Source of the DNA: Tanytarsus gracilentus
Lineage: Eukaryota > Arthropoda > Insecta > Diptera > Chironomidae
Assembly (NCBI GenBank): GCA_038502055.1
Contig: JAXRKN010000045.1
Coordinates: forward strand, 4,238,501-4,302,500
Reading direction: 5' to 3'
Length of the DNA: 64,000 bases
Part shown: one piece after another, positions 62,114-64,000 of the stretch
Layout: every line of letters starts with the position of its first letter
How positions within the stretch are numbered: position 1 is the first letter of the stretch
Notes under the pieces: model-generated
Seen by the model: only the letters and a program-made list of their open reading frames with translations
The model's database searches: none
Told to the model about the DNA's origin: nothing
Position numbers and translations under genes: made by a program

Positions 62114-62127
62114 ATCGCCATGGCAAC
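62114..62127 (+). promoter_or_regulatory. X-box (RFX-family binding site) of BBS1
   Basis: ATCGCCATGGCAAC matches the X-box consensus RYYNYYATRRNRAC at every position. It ends 33 bases before the BBS1 ATG (62161). RFX factors (DAF-19 in worms, Rfx in flies) switch on ciliary genes through such sites, usually close to the start codon. BBS genes are classic targets, so the position next to an independently identified BBS1 strengthens the call. Confidence 0.85.
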
Positions 62128-62160
62128 GCGGAGTTAGACTAACAAAAAAATAGAAAAATT

Positions 62161-64000
62161 ATGGAAAAAAAGTGAGAAAATACTTTTTAAATTAGTTTCA
62201 ACGCGAATTTTATATTTTTTCATTGCAGAAAGTCATCACAATGGCTTGATGCACTGACAGATGGTGCAGGATTAACTACAATTGCTCAGTGCATGACCGT
62301 GTGTGATTTAACGAATGACGGCTACTATAAGCTTATTGTTGGTGAGATTCCACTCACGCTGGATGGGAAAAAACCTCCAAGACTGCGAGCTTATAAAGGA
62401 AGCCAAGTTGTGAGTGAACAAGGACTGCCTGGAGTGCCGAGTGGGGTTATTAGCTTTTATATAGACGAGATAGAACCTAAAATGCCAAGTTAGTAACAAT
62501 TTTTTTTTTGCATTAATTTAATTATTTAAAAGTTTAAATTTAAATAAACCGTTAAACATATATTTTTTTCATTCCAGTTATAGCTGTTTGTGTAGGATCA
62601 TCAGTGCTTTTTTATCGAAACATGAAGCCATATTTTAAATACACCGTTCCCTCCCTCATGATTGAGCCGCTCGAGGAGGAAATTTGGAAGAAATTGTCCG
62701 TAGAACGACAATCGAATTACGAGAAGCTAATTAAGGATTTAAAGTCGATGAACATTTCGCAAATGTCGTCGTTATCGCAGAAATTGATTTCCCTTGACGC
62801 GGACGAGCGTGATAGCTTTATTAGAGAGAATTCAGAGCCAAAATTGGAAAGATTACCGACAATTGTTTGCCTGTCGACAATTTATAAAAACATCGAGGAT
62901 GAAAAAGCATCAAATTGCCTCATTATTGCGACAGACGGCGGCGATATTTTCATCATGGACTCGCAAACTTTCAACATCCTTCACGAAGCACGTGTGTGTA
63001 GTTTTAAGGCTACACCTGATCTCATCTCGGCCAGCGGCTCGTATTTGAATGACTTTAAAATTGTCATCGCAACACGAGAATGCTCAATTTGTCTTTTAAG
63101 AAGAGGCTGGCTCGAGGGAAGGGAAATTGTGAAATTATCGCAGCCAGCCTTAGCATTGAGTCTCCTTCAAATTGATCAAACCATTGTTGTGCTCGGCAAA
63201 TCCCTCATGTGCTACTCAAAGAAAGGAAAAATGCTTTGGTCATTGAACATGTCATCTGAAGTTACGTGCATGACTCCCGTTCCACTGCCACATCTCGGCG
63301 TATCAATGGTGAGTAATGAAAGCAAAAAGTTCTCGGTATTAATCAATTTCTCCACAGGTCTGCGTAGCAATGAGAAATGGATTGGTTCAACTTTATTCTC
63401 AGAAGAGTCTTGTTGATCAATTCGATGTGACTGACTCGGTGATGGCAATGTATTTTGGTAAACTTGGCCTTGAAGAGCAAGTTCTAGTGCTTATTTTAAG
63501 AAGTAAGTTAAATTTAATCATGTGTCAAGGAGTGGACATTTTTTTAATTTTAAATAATTTAAAAAATTAATTGATTGACGACTAAGCGGTAGCACACGAG
63601 GAGTTAACAGAAGGACGCGCCTGTTTTAATTTTCTATTCAAAAAAAATTATTTTTGACATAAATTTATTCTTTATTTAAAAATTTCCATCCCTTGCTTTC
63701 AATATCATCCATCGAAACATCCAAATTCAATTTAAAAATTTCAAAACTTTTTGCCCAATCTTCTTTTCTCTCTAGATGCATCGCTGCTGATTAAAATTCT
63801 CAAACGAACTGCAGATTTCTCTAAAACTTTAGAAATCACACAAAAATCAGAAGACGACTCTGCAAACATGACCTTAGCGATACCAAAGAAATCGAAAATT
63901 TTCACTGAACAAACAATCCGCGAGCGGGAGAATGCCGGAGCAATTCACAATATTTTTCAATCAGAACTTTGGCGTATGAGACTTGAGGCGGCAAAAGTTA
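62161..64000 (+). CDS. BBS1: BBS1, BBSome subunit of the cilium (3' end beyond the window)
   Basis: Subunit of the BBSome, the coat complex that moves membrane proteins into and out of cilia; BBS1 is the subunit that contacts ARL6. Exons 62161-62171, 62229-62488, 62578-63308, 63358-63502 and 63776-64000+ join in phase and give about 457 residues of a protein usually near 600. The first exon contributes only 11 coding bases (MEK and two bases), then KSSQWLDALTD, matching the SKWLDA start of the human protein. Further family landmarks are DLTNDGYYKLIVGE, the FYRNMKPYF strand, LLIKILKRT and EQTIRERENAGAIHNIFQ. These belong to the N-terminal beta-propeller and the helix after it. Introns are short (57, 89, 49 and 273 bp). 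The ATG upstream inside the X-box is followed by a stop after five codons and is not the start. Confidence 0.95.

Overview
The window looks like a piece of a strongly A+T-rich insect nuclear genome, most likely from a dipteran and perhaps a nematoceran. This rests on spliced genes with short GT-AG introns, recognisable insect-type orthologues (a pasilla/Nova KH-domain splicing regulator, calumenin/SCF, BBS1), zero-length recursive splice sites of the kind described from Drosophila long introns, and many short non-autonomous DNA transposons. Species placement is inference; no species-diagnostic gene was found.

Layout. From 1 to 37387 no convincing protein exon is visible. I interpret this stretch as part of a giant intron upstream of the pasilla/Nova gene, whose first visible exon starts at 37388. 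The best evidence is two recursive splice (ratchet) sites at 6644/6645 and 21862/21863. Each has a polypyrimidine tract and AG directly abutting GTAAGT, the two share 14 identical bases, and they lie 15.2 kb apart and 15.5 kb before the exon. Four transposon-related insertions sit in the same stretch: a hAT-like end fragment (about 4290-4366), a foldback/MULE-like element with an 11-bp duplication (7099-7906), a 1.7-kb near-perfect long-TIR element with a 9-bp duplication (9312-11043), and a hAT element with an 8-bp duplication and a decayed transposase C-terminus (18459-19204).

From 37388 to 41444 five exons encode three KH domains. An alternative terminal exon at 39972-40054 would cut the protein off inside the RNA-binding loop of KH3. 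From 41445 to 49278 there is AT-rich 3'UTR/intergenic sequence with a strong hairpin at 42301-42350. A 120-bp tandem repeat and an unclassified repeat tail follow (49279-50007). A two-exon minus-strand gene (50134-52434) encodes an unrecognised acidic, secreted/type I membrane protein. Divergent to it, on the plus strand, is calumenin (54631-55937), with six EF-hand positions and a C-terminal HDEF ER-retention signal. A second intact hAT-like element, very GC-rich at its ends, lies at 57900-58930. The right edge carries the N-terminal about 457 residues of BBS1 (62161 to beyond the window). BBS1 begins with an 11-nt coding micro-exon, and 33 bp before its ATG is a perfect RFX X-box, which marks it as a ciliary gene.

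The genes do not form a functional cluster. Pasilla acts in nuclear splicing, calumenin in ER calcium handling and BBS1 in ciliary trafficking. The less ordinary signals are the paired, evenly spaced ratchet points, the KH3-removing terminal exon, the X-box, and a set of hAT-like elements that share a terminal consensus (TAGRG..CTSACG) but carry completely different arrays of palindromic motifs just inside their ends.
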